Positions 24,742 to 33,165 of a DNA stretch of 38,179 nt are shown here, piece by piece; the first letter of the stretch is position 1, and every line of letters begins with the position of its first letter. Location of the stretch: NCBI GenBank assembly GCA_021805545.1, contig JAJZFB010000074.1, forward strand, positions 1 through 38,179, read 5' to 3'. The notes beneath the pieces are model-generated. The model worked only from the letters and a program-made list of their open reading frames with translations, searched no databases and was not told where the DNA came from. Origin of the DNA: Pseudomonadota bacterium. GTDB taxonomy: Bacteria; Pseudomonadota; Alphaproteobacteria; Acetobacterales; Acetobacteraceae. Both the position numbers and the translations under genes were made by a program.

Positions 24742-26913
24742 TCACGGCGCCTCGGCCAGAATCAGCGCTTCAGGCGTGCGCCCGCCAGTTTCCGAGCGGG
24801 CATTGCGTACCACCGCGTCCACATCCAAAATAAGCGCCACACGCCCATCGCCCATTACCGTGGCGGCGGCGATGCCAGGCACGGCCCGGTAATTGGCTTC
24901 CAGACTCTTGATAACAACCTGACGCTGACCATGGATGGCATCCACCAGCAACACGGCACGCACGCCGCCCTCGCCTTCCACCAGCAGCGCAACGGATTGC
25001 TCAGGTTCAATGAACTGGTCGCAGTAACCCAGCGATGCCGCGACATCGACCATGGGCACATAGCCGCCACGCAAGGCAAGAACGTTAAGGTCCCGGTCCA
25101 GCGGAAACACGTCTGCCGCACGGGGCTTCAGCGTTTCCACAATGGCGCCGAGCGGAATGATGAGGGTGTGACCGCGCGCCGAAACCACCATGCCATCGAG
25201 CACGGCCAAAGTAAGCGGCAGGCTGAGTGTAAAAATGGACCCCTGGCCAGGCCGCGAGGAAATGGAAATACGCCCGCCGAGCGCTGCTACTGATTGACGT
25301 ACCACATCCATACCCACGCCACGCCCGGAAATATCCGAAACCTTGGCCGCGGTGGAAAATCCTGGCAGAAAAATAAGATTGTCAATCTCATCATCGGTAA
25401 GCTGCGCATCAGGCGCGATCACGCCGTTTTCAACCGCCTTCTGTTTCACGCGTGCGCGGTTAATGCCCCCGCCATCATCTGAAACCTCTAGTACAATGCG
25501 GCCGGAACGATGCAGGGCGGTGAGCTTCACCGTGCCTTCCACCGGCTTACCGCTCTCGATGCGCGTCTCCGTGCTTTCCAGACCATGGTCGATTGCATTG
25601 CGGATCATGTGCGTCAGCGGGTCGGCAATGCGTTCAATCACGGTTTTGTCGACTTCCGTGTTTTCGCCTTCCATAATCAGGCGCACCTGCTTTCCGGTTT
25701 GCGCCGCCACTTCACGCACCAGGCGGGGCATGCGCTGGAATACCGAACGCACAGGCTGGGCGCGTATGGCCATCACGCTGTCCTGGATTTCGCGCGTGAG
25801 ATGCTCCAGCTCCTCCAACGCCATGGCCACACCCGAGGCACGGGTAATTCCCGCCTCCAGCACGCGCTGGCTCAACATGGCCTCATTAATAACCAGCTCA
25901 CCAACCAAATCGATCATGCGGTCTACGCGATCGAGATCGACGCGGATTGTAACGGGGGCTGCGGCTGCGCTCTCCGCCTTGGCGGCGATTGCTTCCACCG
26001 CCTGGCTTTTTACCATCGATGGCTGGATTACCTGCGGCTGTGGCGCTGTGGCGGGTACGGCTTGCGCCACGGGCTCAGCCTCCGGCTCCTCCATTTCAGG
26101 CGGCGGGAAGAACTCAAACTTAAAGCCATTATCCCCCGTAATCACCGTACCCGGTATCAAACCTTGCGGTTCATCGGGCGGCGTTATCGATAACGCGCAG
26201 TCATCCTCGACAAATTCGAACACATGGCGAATATCCGCTTCATTGCAATCGGCTTTGAGTTTTATATGCCAGGAGAGATATGACCCCTCCGGGTCCATCT
26301 CAGATAGTTCAGGCAAAAGCGACGTATCCAGCCGTACCTCGATTTCCCCCAGCCTGCGCAATTCGCGTAGCAAAATCGCGGTTTCATTGGCCTTGGCGTA
26401 AAGCTCCGCCCGTGGGGTATAATTTATCTCCCAGCAGCTTCGGGCCACGCTATCCGGTGCTGGATCCTCTTCGAATACCCCCCCCGCGGCGGCGGATGAT
26501 TGTGGCGCGGGCCCCACGCCGCCGGCTATTTCATTAATCTGGTCGAACTCCGCCACCATGGCTGAGGTACGCGCTTCGTCCACCTTGCCATTCTCGCGCG
26601 CCGCACGCACCAAATCCGCCAGCACATCGGCCGCGCGCAAAAACACACTCAGCACGGCGGGGGTTGCAACCAAAGTACCAGAGCGTACCTTGTCCAAAGC
26701 CGTTTCAAAGACATGAGCAAAGCGGACCAGCGCATCCAGCGAGAATATTCCAGCACCACCCTTCATGGAATGCACGGCCCGGAATACGGCATTCACCGTT
26801 TCAACCTCGGCCGAGCCATTTTCCATGGCAATCAGGCCGCTTTCAAGCTCCGCAAGCTGTTCTTCACATTCCTGAAAAAAAGTTTCACGAATTGCCGCCA
26901 TCGGGTCTTCCAT
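24742..26913 (-). CDS. cheA: Chemotaxis sensor histidine kinase CheA
   Basis: Autophosphorylates and passes phosphate to CheY and CheB. 723 aa. Hpt domain with phosphoacceptor H48 in AVHSMKGGAG; a P2-like CheY-binding domain around residues 165-250; a Glu/Pro/Ala-rich linker; dimerisation helix with IDLVGELVINEAML; ATPase with N-box MIRNAIDHGLE, G1 DDGGGI and G2 GRGVGMDVV; C-terminal CheW-like domain from about 590. Start is ATG 26913, with GGAGG ahead; the open frame extends upstream, but without family resemblance. Thirteen bases separate it from cheY. Confidence 0.98.
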   Translation of the reverse strand: MEDPMAAIRETFFQECEEQLAELESGLIAMENGSAEVETVNAVFRAVHSMKGGAGIFSLDALVRFAHVFETALDKVRSGTLVATPAVLSVFLRAADVLADLVRAARENGKVDEARTSAMVAEFDQINEIAGGVGPAPQSSAAAGGVFEEDPAPDSVARSCWEINYTPRAELYAKANETAILLRELRRLGEIEVRLDTSLLPELSEMDPEGSYLSWHIKLKADCNEADIRHVFEFVEDDCALSITPPDEPQGLIPGTVITGDNGFKFEFFPPPEMEEPEAEPVAQAVPATAPQPQVIQPSMVKSQAVEAIAAKAESAAAAPVTIRVDLDRVDRMIDLVGELVINEAMLSQRVLEAGITRASGVAMALEELEHLTREIQDSVMAIRAQPVRSVFQRMPRLVREVAAQTGKQVRLIMEGENTEVDKTVIERIADPLTHMIRNAIDHGLESTETRIESGKPVEGTVKLTALHRSGRIVLEVSDDGGGINRARVKQKAVENGVIAPDAQLTDDEIDNLIFLPGFSTAAKVSDISGRGVGMDVVRQSVAALGGRISISSRPGQGSIFTLSLPLTLAVLDGMVVSARGHTLIIPLGAIVETLKPRAADVFPLDRDLNVLALRGGYVPMVDVAASLGYCDQFIEPEQSVALLVEGEGGVRAVLLVDAIHGQRQVVIKSLEANYRAVPGIAAATVMGDGRVALILDVDAVVRNARSETGGRTPEALILAEAP

Positions 26914-26926
26914 GTTTCCCTCCTTC

Positions 26927-27295
26927 CTATGCAGAAACGCGGCGGATCGCATCAACCAGCTTTACCGGGTCGAATGGCTTAACAATCCAACCCGTGGCAC
27001 CGGCGGCGCGCGCGCGGTTTTTTTTCTCTACATCAACTTCGGTGGTCAGCACTAAAACAGGCAGCGCCTTGCGCGTCTCGTCTTTTCTTACGGCTTCGAT
27101 AAAGCCAAACCCATCCATGCGGGGCATGTTGATGTCAGTGACAATCACATCAGGCATTTCCTCCGCCAGCATTTCCAGGCCATGCAGCCCGTCCTCGGCC
27201 TGAATGACCCGGAAGCCCGCTGCCGCCAAGGAATGGCGCAGCATGTCACGCATTGCGCGGGAATCATCGACCGTTAATACCGTCGTGGTGCTCAT
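26927..27295 (-). CDS. cheY: CheY-like single-domain response regulator
   Basis: 122 aa receiver. D10/D11 (TVDDSRAMR), phosphoacceptor D54 (VTDINMPRMDG), T84/T85 (LVLTTE) and K106 (VKPF) complete the phosphorylation site. It precedes cheA and overlaps the STAS gene stop by four bases (ATGA). It may act as motor CheY or phosphate sink; only one CheY is seen in this window. Confidence 0.96.
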   Translation of the reverse strand: MSTTTVLTVDDSRAMRDMLRHSLAAAGFRVIQAEDGLHGLEMLAEEMPDVIVTDINMPRMDGFGFIEAVRKDETRKALPVLVLTTEVDVEKKNRARAAGATGWIVKPFDPVKLVDAIRRVSA

Positions 27296-27591
27296 GCCGC
27301 TATTTCCTTGCCATCATATTTTGCATCATGTGTTAAATCTTCAGGTGCAGCGCCCAGCAACTCTAAAGTGGTAAAAAATTCCTCCGATGGATTTTCCAGC
27401 TGCAATGTATGGCCATCGGCAACCCATGCGGCACGCGCCGCCAGCAGCACTTGCAGGCACTGCGCTCCCAGGCGCTGTACGCCACCGGCATCCACCGCAA
27501 GCGCCTCGCCACGCCGGTTGATGAAAGCCTCATGCAATGTTGGTGCGGCTACTAGGTCGAGTATACTCGGCAGTTCCAGCGCGTTGCTCAT
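27292..27591 (-). CDS. STAS-domain protein of the che operon (CheS-like position)
   Basis: About 99 aa single STAS domain: LELPSILDLVAAPTLHEAF, then AVDAGGVQRLGAQCLQVLLAA with the usual Asp/Gly-Val region and a helix, and LENPSEEFFTTLELLGA. STAS proteins at this spot (between MCP and cheY) match the rhizobial che operon gene known as orf2/cheS. The canonical phosphoacceptor Ser of SpoIIAA-type STAS proteins reads Gly-Val here. Start choice is uncertain: ATG 27591 has AGGA about 10 bases ahead, while the frame is open to an ATG at 27657 overlapping the MCP by 11 bases. Confidence 0.78.
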   Translation of the reverse strand: MSNALELPSILDLVAAPTLHEAFINRRGEALAVDAGGVQRLGAQCLQVLLAARAAWVADGHTLQLENPSEEFFTTLELLGAAPEDLTHDAKYDGKEIAA

Positions 27592-27646
27592 ACTATGTGC
27601 GTCCTGAAATAATCTTGCCTGATTGGCAAGAAAGTGAGAGTGCGTG

Positions 27647-29590
27647 TTAAAATTCATCCCAGGCTTCTTCGGCTGTTTTTAGCAGTACGGAAGAATCTGA
27701 CATAACCGGAAAAGCAACAAAACCGCCAATTTTCGGCGCCGGTGCTTGTGCTGTTTCTGGCCTGGCCGCCATATCACCGTGCGATGCGGACTCGGCAATT
27801 CCGGCGACACGGAATTGCGCAACCAGGCGCGACAATTCCTCGGCTTCGGCAGATAATGTGTGGCTTGCCGCTGTCGCCTCTTCCACCATCGCGGCATTTT
27901 GCTGTGTTACCTTGTCCATCTGGGCAATCGCCTCGTTCACCTGGCCAAGCCCGCTTGCCTGCTCTTGCGCCGAGTTCGCGATATGGCCCGCGAGACCCGA
28001 TAATTTTTCAACCTGGGTAACGATGCGTGTCAGCGCCCTGCCCGTTTCGTCCACCAAGCGCACCCCCTGTTCCACCTGCGTTCCAGAGGCTGTTATGAGC
28101 GCCTTGATTTCCTTAGCCGCATCGGCCGAGCGTTGCGCCAATGCCCGTACCTCCGTGGCCACAACGGCAAAGCCACGGCCCGCATCGCCCGCGCGGGCGG
28201 CCTCTACCCCTGCGTTAAGGGCCAGAAGATTCGTCTGGAAGGCGATCTCGTCAATCACGCCGATGATACTGGAAATTTGCTTCGACGACACCTCAATCTC
28301 CCGCATTGCCGTTACGGTGGCGTTAACCACCACCCCGGAGCGCTCCGCGTCCTTCTTGGCCTCATTCACCACATCACGCGCTTCGTTGGCGCCATTTGCG
28401 GTTTTGCTTACTGTGCCATTAATCTGTACAACAGCGGCGGCGGTTTCCTCCAAACTTGCGGCTTGGTGTTCCGTCCTGCGGGCGAGGTCATCCGATGAGC
28501 GGGTGATTTCCATCGCGCTTGCACGCACCCCCTGTGTGGTGGCGGCAATGCCCTGCATGGTTTTCTCCAGCGTTTCCATGGCCTGGTTAAAATCCATCCG
28601 CAGTTTTTCATACTCCGGCGCAAAAAAATTGCTAATCCGGTATAAAAGATCGCCGCTCGACAGGCGCTCCAGCCCATCCGCCACACTTTCCACCACAAGC
28701 GCCTGCGCCGCCGCCGCGGCTTCGCGTCCTGCTTCGGCACGTTCGCGCTCCGCCATGGCTTCCCGCGCCGCCGCCGCTGCCGCTGCTTCCAGCCTTTCCT
28801 TCTCCCGCGCGGCATCAAGAAACACTTGCACGGAACGGGCCATGGCGCCCACCTCGTCATTTCTGGCAGCGTCCAGCTTTATGGCAAAATCGCCACGCGC
28901 CAGGCGCTCCATCGCGGCGCGCAAACCAGCCAGGGGCCGCACCACCCAAGCGCCTACGCCGAAATATCCAACCAGCGCCACCAGAACAAAACCAGCGATA
29001 ACGCTGAGAAATGTCATGAATACGGTATGCCTCGTCTGCACGGCCAGCGCAGCCAGTTGCAGCCGCGCCAGAGTGTTCATCGCGCCACGCTCCGCCTCCA
29101 TGGCTTGCGAAAGCGGTACGAATCCAGGCGCGCAGCCACTGCCGAAATCCATCACATTCATCTGGCTTGCATTGCCCGGCCAATTATTAGGCAGATTTTC
29201 AATTTCCTGGCATTCAGCCCTGGCCAAAAGCGCATCGGTCTTATGCCGCAACCCTTCCATCTGCGCCCGCTGGGCCGGAACCGCGGCAGAAGCAGCCCCG
29301 AGCTTTTCATCAACCTCAAGCTGCGAGGCAATAACCGCCCTGCGCGCGGCCATGGCGCTCTCTCCTGAGGATGTAATCAGAATATATTCCATGGCCGCGC
29401 GCATTTTTTCCAGCGCGCTGGCCGCATCGGAAATATCTCCGGCCGCACGTACAACTGTGCCGTTCACCTCCACCGCGCGCGCGCTGATACCGTACATCTG
29501 CCTCGACACGAAGGTGAGCGAGGCGATGGTAAACACGGCCAGCATTCCCAGCACGGCTAAAAATTTTATGCTGATCGGCAAATTCTTCAT
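27647..29590 (-). CDS. mcp: Methyl-accepting chemotaxis protein
   Basis: Transmembrane receptor, 647 aa. TM1 about residues 9-30, a periplasmic part of about 155 residues with two Cys (in RAECQEIEN and GSGCAPGF), TM2 about 190-218, a HAMP segment ([20 protein letters not shown]), an Ala/Glu-rich coiled coil, a second HAMP-like segment ([15 protein letters not shown]), and a signalling domain with [20 protein letters not shown]. It ends EEAWDEF, fitting the xWxxF docking pentapeptide for CheR/CheB. ATG 29590 starts just before TM1; the frame is open upstream without a membrane-protein feature. Ligand unknown. Confidence 0.95.
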   Translation of the reverse strand: MKNLPISIKFLAVLGMLAVFTIASLTFVSRQMYGISARAVEVNGTVVRAAGDISDAASALEKMRAAMEYILITSSGESAMAARRAVIASQLEVDEKLGAASAAVPAQRAQMEGLRHKTDALLARAECQEIENLPNNWPGNASQMNVMDFGSGCAPGFVPLSQAMEAERGAMNTLARLQLAALAVQTRHTVFMTFLSVIAGFVLVALVGYFGVGAWVVRPLAGLRAAMERLARGDFAIKLDAARNDEVGAMARSVQVFLDAAREKERLEAAAAAAAREAMAERERAEAGREAAAAAQALVVESVADGLERLSSGDLLYRISNFFAPEYEKLRMDFNQAMETLEKTMQGIAATTQGVRASAMEITRSSDDLARRTEHQAASLEETAAAVVQINGTVSKTANGANEARDVVNEAKKDAERSGVVVNATVTAMREIEVSSKQISSIIGVIDEIAFQTNLLALNAGVEAARAGDAGRGFAVVATEVRALAQRSADAAKEIKALITASGTQVEQGVRLVDETGRALTRIVTQVEKLSGLAGHIANSAQEQASGLGQVNEAIAQMDKVTQQNAAMVEEATAASHTLSAEAEELSRLVAQFRVAGIAESASHGDMAARPETAQAPAPKIGGFVAFPVMSDSSVLLKTAEEAWDEF

Positions 29591-29792
29591 AAGCGCGCAA
29601 CCCTTCGTCCCGACGGCTGGCTGCCATGCGATAATCCGTGCAGCGGCTTCATGCGCCAATCCGCACGGCCTCCGGCGCAATGACCGGTACTATGAGTGCC
29701 AGCACCGCCAGTGCAGGCGGTGTCTTGTTATCGCTTGGCTTGCTTAAAACTTGGTTGCCGGCGGCGGAACTTTTGCACGCCCCCCTCGTGCT

Positions 29793-30512
29793 CTATCCCA
29801 ACGCCGCGCCAATAAGCAGCAGCACCGGGCCCGCGGGTTCCACCCTGGCCAGTATGGCGGGCAGCATGGCCAGGCTGGAGCGCCATATTCGCTGGTCCGG
29901 CAGAGACACATTTTCCACTGCCGCGGCGGGCATATCCGGCGCCATGCCGGCCGCCACCAGTTTTTGCGCCAAAACCGGCAAGGTGCGTACCCCCATATAA
30001 ACGGCCAGCGTGCCGCCCGCCGCCGCCAGTGCCGCCCAGTCATGCGGCGGCAACCCGCCTTCGCTGCCATGGGCGGCGAGGAAATGCACAGCGCGGGAGA
30101 CATCGCGCTTGGTTAGCGACACGGCCAGGGCGGCGGCAGCGGCCGAGGCGGCGGTAATACCGGGCACAACCTCAAACGCCAGCCCGGCGGCACGCAAAGC
30201 CTCCATCTCTTCGGCCGCGCGGCCAAAAATCATCGGGTCGCCGCCCTTGAGCCGCACCACCAGCGCGCCGCTCTGCCCCGCCTCCACCAGCAGGCGGCAA
30301 ATTTCCGCCTGCGGGTGTGCCTTGCCCCCGCAACGCTTGCCAACATCCACAAGTTCCGCGCCGGGCCGCGCCAGGGCCAGTACATCGGGGCCAATAAGGC
30401 TGTCATGCAACACAATACCGGCACGCCCCAGGAGCCATGCCAGCCTGACCGTCAGCAATCCGGCACTGCCGGGCCCCGCGCCGGCAAGAAAAATTCTGGC
30501 ACTTATCTCCAT
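29793..30512 (-). CDS. cobA: Uroporphyrinogen-III C-methyltransferase
   Basis: Methylates uroporphyrinogen III at C2 and C7 with SAM to precorrin-2, for siroheme or cobalamin. About 239 aa, single-domain SumT. Motifs: FLAGAGPGSAGLLTVR (SAM site), HDSLIGPDVL, VRLKGGDPMIFGR and VVPGITAASAAAAAL, then SLTKRDVSRA. Start ATG 30512; a TTG 18 bases upstream is possible. It is not linked to other cobalamin or siroheme genes here and ends about 200 bases before the MCP start. No cobalamin riboswitch seen upstream. Confidence 0.93.
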   Translation of the reverse strand: MEISARIFLAGAGPGSAGLLTVRLAWLLGRAGIVLHDSLIGPDVLALARPGAELVDVGKRCGGKAHPQAEICRLLVEAGQSGALVVRLKGGDPMIFGRAAEEMEALRAAGLAFEVVPGITAASAAAAALAVSLTKRDVSRAVHFLAAHGSEGGLPPHDWAALAAAGGTLAVYMGVRTLPVLAQKLVAAGMAPDMPAAAVENVSLPDQRIWRSSLAMLPAILARVEPAGPVLLLIGAALG

Positions 30513-30599
30513 GTCCGGGAACTGGGGCAAAACCAGGCTGGATGCAAGGCATAGTCATTCCAGCGGATATGTCCCGCGCGAAATTTGCTCTCCCCCGGC

Positions 30600-30628
30600 T
30601 TGCGTCTGGTGAACGCTTTGGCTATAGC
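30600..30628 (+). promoter_or_regulatory. Promoter of tRNA-Asn
   Basis: TTGCGT at 30600-30605 and TATAGC at 30623-30628 are separated by 17 bases, close to the vegetative sigma consensus. The mature tRNA begins 12 bases after the -10 element, so the leader would be only a few bases. Confidence 0.65.
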
Positions 30629-30639
30629 CCCGCCACCGG

Positions 30640-30715
30640 TCCCGAATAGCTCAGTTGGTAGAGCAAGCGACTGTTAATCGCTCGGTCGTAGGTTCGAGTC
30701 CTACTTCGGGAGCCA
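30640..30715 (+). tRNA. tRNA-Asn (GTT)
   Basis: Acceptor TCCCGAA (30640-30646) pairs with TTCGGGA (30705-30711), discriminator G 30712, encoded CCA 30713-30715. D-arm GCTC...GAGC, anticodon stem AGCGA/TCGCT around CTGTTAA with anticodon GTT at 30673-30675, T-arm GTAGG/CCTAC with TTCGAGT. All arms are complete. Confidence 0.97.
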
Positions 30716-30744
30716 TGTTCCCCCGGCCTGCAACACAAAAAGCC

Positions 30745-30789
30745 AGAAACGCAAAAAGCAGAAACGCAAAAAGCAGAAACGCAAAAAGC
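30745..30789. repeat. 15-bp tandem repeat, three exact copies
   Basis: AGAAACGCAAAAAGC occurs at 30745, 30760 and 30775 without a mismatch, 30 bases after the tRNA-Asn and ending just before the stop of the convergent glycosyltransferase gene. A partial copy (CACAAAAAGCC) precedes it. The minus-strand reading gives T-rich tracts. Not part of any supported coding region. Confidence 0.92.
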
Positions 30790-30796
30790 CAGCGGT

Positions 30797-31873
30797 TCAG
30801 CTCCGCATTGCCGCCAGCAAGGCCGCGGCAAAATCATACCAGCTCGCCCCCTCAACAGCCTGTTCCGCGCCCCCTGGCGCCTCGCGCAACCGGGTGGAGA
30901 GCGTCCTTAGCCCATCGGCGATGGCACCGGGCTCGGGCGCGCATAGTAGCGCCCCTGGCACGTGCCCCAACTGCTCTGGCAGCCCGCCCACATTGGTGGC
31001 CAGCACTTGCCGCCCGGCGGCAATGGCCATGGCCGCCACGCCAGATTGGCTGGCCTCGCGGTACGGCAGCACCAGCCCGCTGGCCCAGCTTAACAGCCCC
31101 GGCAATTCGGCGTCGCTAAACCACCGGTTCTCCACCCTTACCCCTGGCATTGATGCCAGACGTGCCAGCGCGGCCGATGGCGGACCCTCGCCACAGATTC
31201 GCAGTTCAAAATCCCTTGCTGGGCCGAGCAATGCCAGCGCGTCGGCCAGCAAATCCAGCCCTTTATAAGGCAGTAGCCGGCCAAAATGCAGCAGGCGCGG
31301 CCGCGGCAGCGCGGCGGCTGGCGGTAATTGCGCGGCAAAGTTGATGGGCGGATGCCACAGCTTGGTCAACGCCTGCCCCTTGCCACCAACACCCTGCCGG
31401 CGCAACGCGGCCTCCACATGGGCGCTAAGGCAGAAAACATGCCGTGCCCGGCGCAGTGCCCGGCGCTGGTCCAGCACGCGAAAACTCAGGCCATCACCCG
31501 GATGCGGCGTGGCATCATGCACAATAATGGCATAGGGGATTGAAAGCGCCTCCAGCCCGGCCAGCATACGCCCATCCAGCAGCGCCGGCATGGCACAGAT
31601 AGCGGCTTCTGGCCGCAATGCGTGCAAATGCCGCCGCGTACGCGCCCCCAGCGCGGGCGAGATTATGCGTTGCCACAAATACCCCGGTCGGCTTCCGTAG
31701 GTTGGCTCACGCCAGGCGCAGCCTGGCGCGTCAGCCCCCGTTAACAGCTCGGCCCCCGCGGGCAGAGATAAAAGCGCTTCCTCACCCGGCAGGCTCGCAA
31801 TTCCCTCGGCAAGCCGGGCCGCGAAAATAGGCCCAGCTCCGCGCCGGCCCCAATGCCAGACGAGGCTCCTCAT
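30797..31873 (-). CDS. Glycosyltransferase family 4 (group 1)
   Basis: 358 aa, likely cytosolic or membrane-peripheral enzyme of surface glycan assembly. The GT-B fold is visible: N-terminal WHWGRRGAGPIFAARLAEG, IVHDATPHPG, then the C-domain RLLHFGRLLPYKGLDLL with ELRICGEGP, and the donor-site segment YREASQSGVAAMAIAAG-RQVLATNVGGLPE. ATG 31873 overlaps the preceding glycosyltransferase gene by four bases, so the pair is co-translated. Sugar and acceptor unknown. Confidence 0.9.
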   Translation of the reverse strand: MRSLVWHWGRRGAGPIFAARLAEGIASLPGEEALLSLPAGAELLTGADAPGCAWREPTYGSRPGYLWQRIISPALGARTRRHLHALRPEAAICAMPALLDGRMLAGLEALSIPYAIIVHDATPHPGDGLSFRVLDQRRALRRARHVFCLSAHVEAALRRQGVGGKGQALTKLWHPPINFAAQLPPAAALPRPRLLHFGRLLPYKGLDLLADALALLGPARDFELRICGEGPPSAALARLASMPGVRVENRWFSDAELPGLLSWASGLVLPYREASQSGVAAMAIAAGRQVLATNVGGLPEQLGHVPGALLCAPEPGAIADGLRTLSTRLREAPGGAEQAVEGASWYDFAAALLAAMRS

Positions 31874-33084
31874 GCCACACCCGCGGCATCCAGCGCCGCC
31901 AGCAATGGCGCCACGCCGATCCTATCGCGGGCATAAGCCTGCCCGGCCGCTGCCATGGCCGCGCGCCCCGCCCCATCATCCGCCAGGCGGCGCAGCAGGC
32001 TGGCCGCCGCCTCCACATCTGGTTCGGCCCATCGCGCGCCCTTCAGCGCGTAGGTGCCACGTTCATCCTCAACGTCCACCAGCCGGTACGGCACCAGCCC
32101 TGCTGTCTCCTCAGACATAAAATCCATATTCCCCGACCAGCCCGTCGCCACCACCGCCCGCCCCAGCAGCATGGCCGCCGCGGGTACAAGCCCAAACCCC
32201 TCCGCCCTGTGCAAAGAGAGCACGACGTCGCTCAGCCTTATAAGGCCGCGCAGCCGTGTTTCTGGAATCGTTTCCGTTATCAGCCGGATATTCGGCGCAT
32301 CGCCAATCGCGGCGCGAATCAGCGCCAAATCATCGGCATAGGCTTCCACATGCGAGAGTTTCAGCACAAACAGGCAATCGCGCCGCGCCGCGAACGCGGC
32401 CTTGAAGGCCGCAATGGCCCCAAGCGGATTTTTGCGCGCCATCGACGAGGCAAGGTTGAAAATGGTGGTGACGATAAACACACCCTCCGGCAGCCCAAAA
32501 TCGGCCCGCCCGCCTCCGGCCGGCAAATCTACCCCGGCAATGGGGTACGGCACCACCCGTACCCGGCCGGGCGCCAGCCGCTCCAGCGCGGCGGCGGTAA
32601 AGCGGCTTGGTGCCCAAACCTCGTGCACAAATCGCGCGCCATCATCCCACAAAGGCGGCGCGAATGGCAGCTCCCAAGCCCAAAACCCGATGACCTTCCG
32701 CCCGCGCAAAGCCCTGCGCGGCAGGCGCAGCAAGGCAGGCGGCAAAATGGGCGCATTCACCACCGCCAGCAGCGCCGCACCGGGCGGCATATCGGGCGCG
32801 GGCGGCATATCCACAAACCCAGGCAGGCCAAGCGGCAAGCTGCCCCGTGCCAGCCCATGCGCCGCAATAACCTGGTGCAGAATCCGCGCCGACTCCGCAA
32901 GCCCGCTGGCCCCCGCCAGCTCGCCCGCCACAATCACGCCATTGCTCTTTACAGGTGGCACGGCATCCGGCCTTGGGGCCAGGGCGGCGGCAACACGCGA
33001 AAGCGCGGCACGCCGCATCCCGCGTGGCAATAAACGCCACGCCGCCTTGCCCGCAGACCTCAAACCTGCCGTCTCATCTGCCAT
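31870..33084 (-). CDS. Glycosyltransferase (GT4-like)
   Basis: 404 aa. IVAGELAGASGLAESARILH near 51-70 is like the N-terminal strand of group-1 transferases, HEVWAPSRFTAAALERL precedes the linker, FNLASSMARKNPLGAIAAF and LHRAEGFGLVPAAAML carry the EGFGLxxxEAM-like donor site, followed by VVATGWSGNMDFM. It follows the sulfotransferase gene by about 80 bases and overlaps the next transferase by four. Basic N-terminus (residues 10-40) without TM. Target glycan unknown. Confidence 0.9.
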   Translation of the reverse strand: MADETAGLRSAGKAAWRLLPRGMRRAALSRVAAALAPRPDAVPPVKSNGVIVAGELAGASGLAESARILHQVIAAHGLARGSLPLGLPGFVDMPPAPDMPPGAALLAVVNAPILPPALLRLPRRALRGRKVIGFWAWELPFAPPLWDDGARFVHEVWAPSRFTAAALERLAPGRVRVVPYPIAGVDLPAGGGRADFGLPEGVFIVTTIFNLASSMARKNPLGAIAAFKAAFAARRDCLFVLKLSHVEAYADDLALIRAAIGDAPNIRLITETIPETRLRGLIRLSDVVLSLHRAEGFGLVPAAAMLLGRAVVATGWSGNMDFMSEETAGLVPYRLVDVEDERGTYALKGARWAEPDVEAAASLLRRLADDGAGRAAMAAAGQAYARDRIGVAPLLAALDAAGVA

Positions 33085-33165
33085 AATTGCTTCGTAGGAC
33101 AGACATGCATGGCAGCGTCAAGGGAATCCATCAAGACAAAGCATCGAAAAGCCTAAAACATCGCC

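Noticed and set aside
25343-26401. 352-codon plus-strand open frame
   Set aside because: Antisense shadow of cheA; low-complexity Ser/Thr-rich translation without recognisable features.
24742-26955. Longer CheA start at 26955
   Set aside because: Adds 14 residues with no similarity; ATG 26913 has a strong GGAGG and places the Hpt histidine at residue 48 as in E. coli CheA.
27858-29747. 629-codon open frame on the plus strand
   Set aside because: Antisense to the MCP gene in a codon-phase typical for high-GC shadow frames; Ser/Ala/Arg-rich with no domain. The MCP frame is clearly real.
29720-29770. Flagellar sigma-28 type promoter for the che operon
   Set aside because: On the minus strand TTTTAAG and GCGATAA are present, but the spacing is too short for the sigma-28 consensus.
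29591-30560. Cobalamin riboswitch near cobA
   Set aside because: No B12-box-like sequence or suitable leader upstream of 30512 was recognised.
30745-30789. Possible CRISPR array
   Set aside because: Repeats are directly adjacent with no spacers, only 15 bp long, and no cas genes are present. The same holds for the array at 15161.
30622-30855. Minus-strand frame with FCVSA-type repeats
   Set aside because: Runs through the antisense of tRNA-Asn and the tandem repeat; overlaps the glycosyltransferase end. Not coding.
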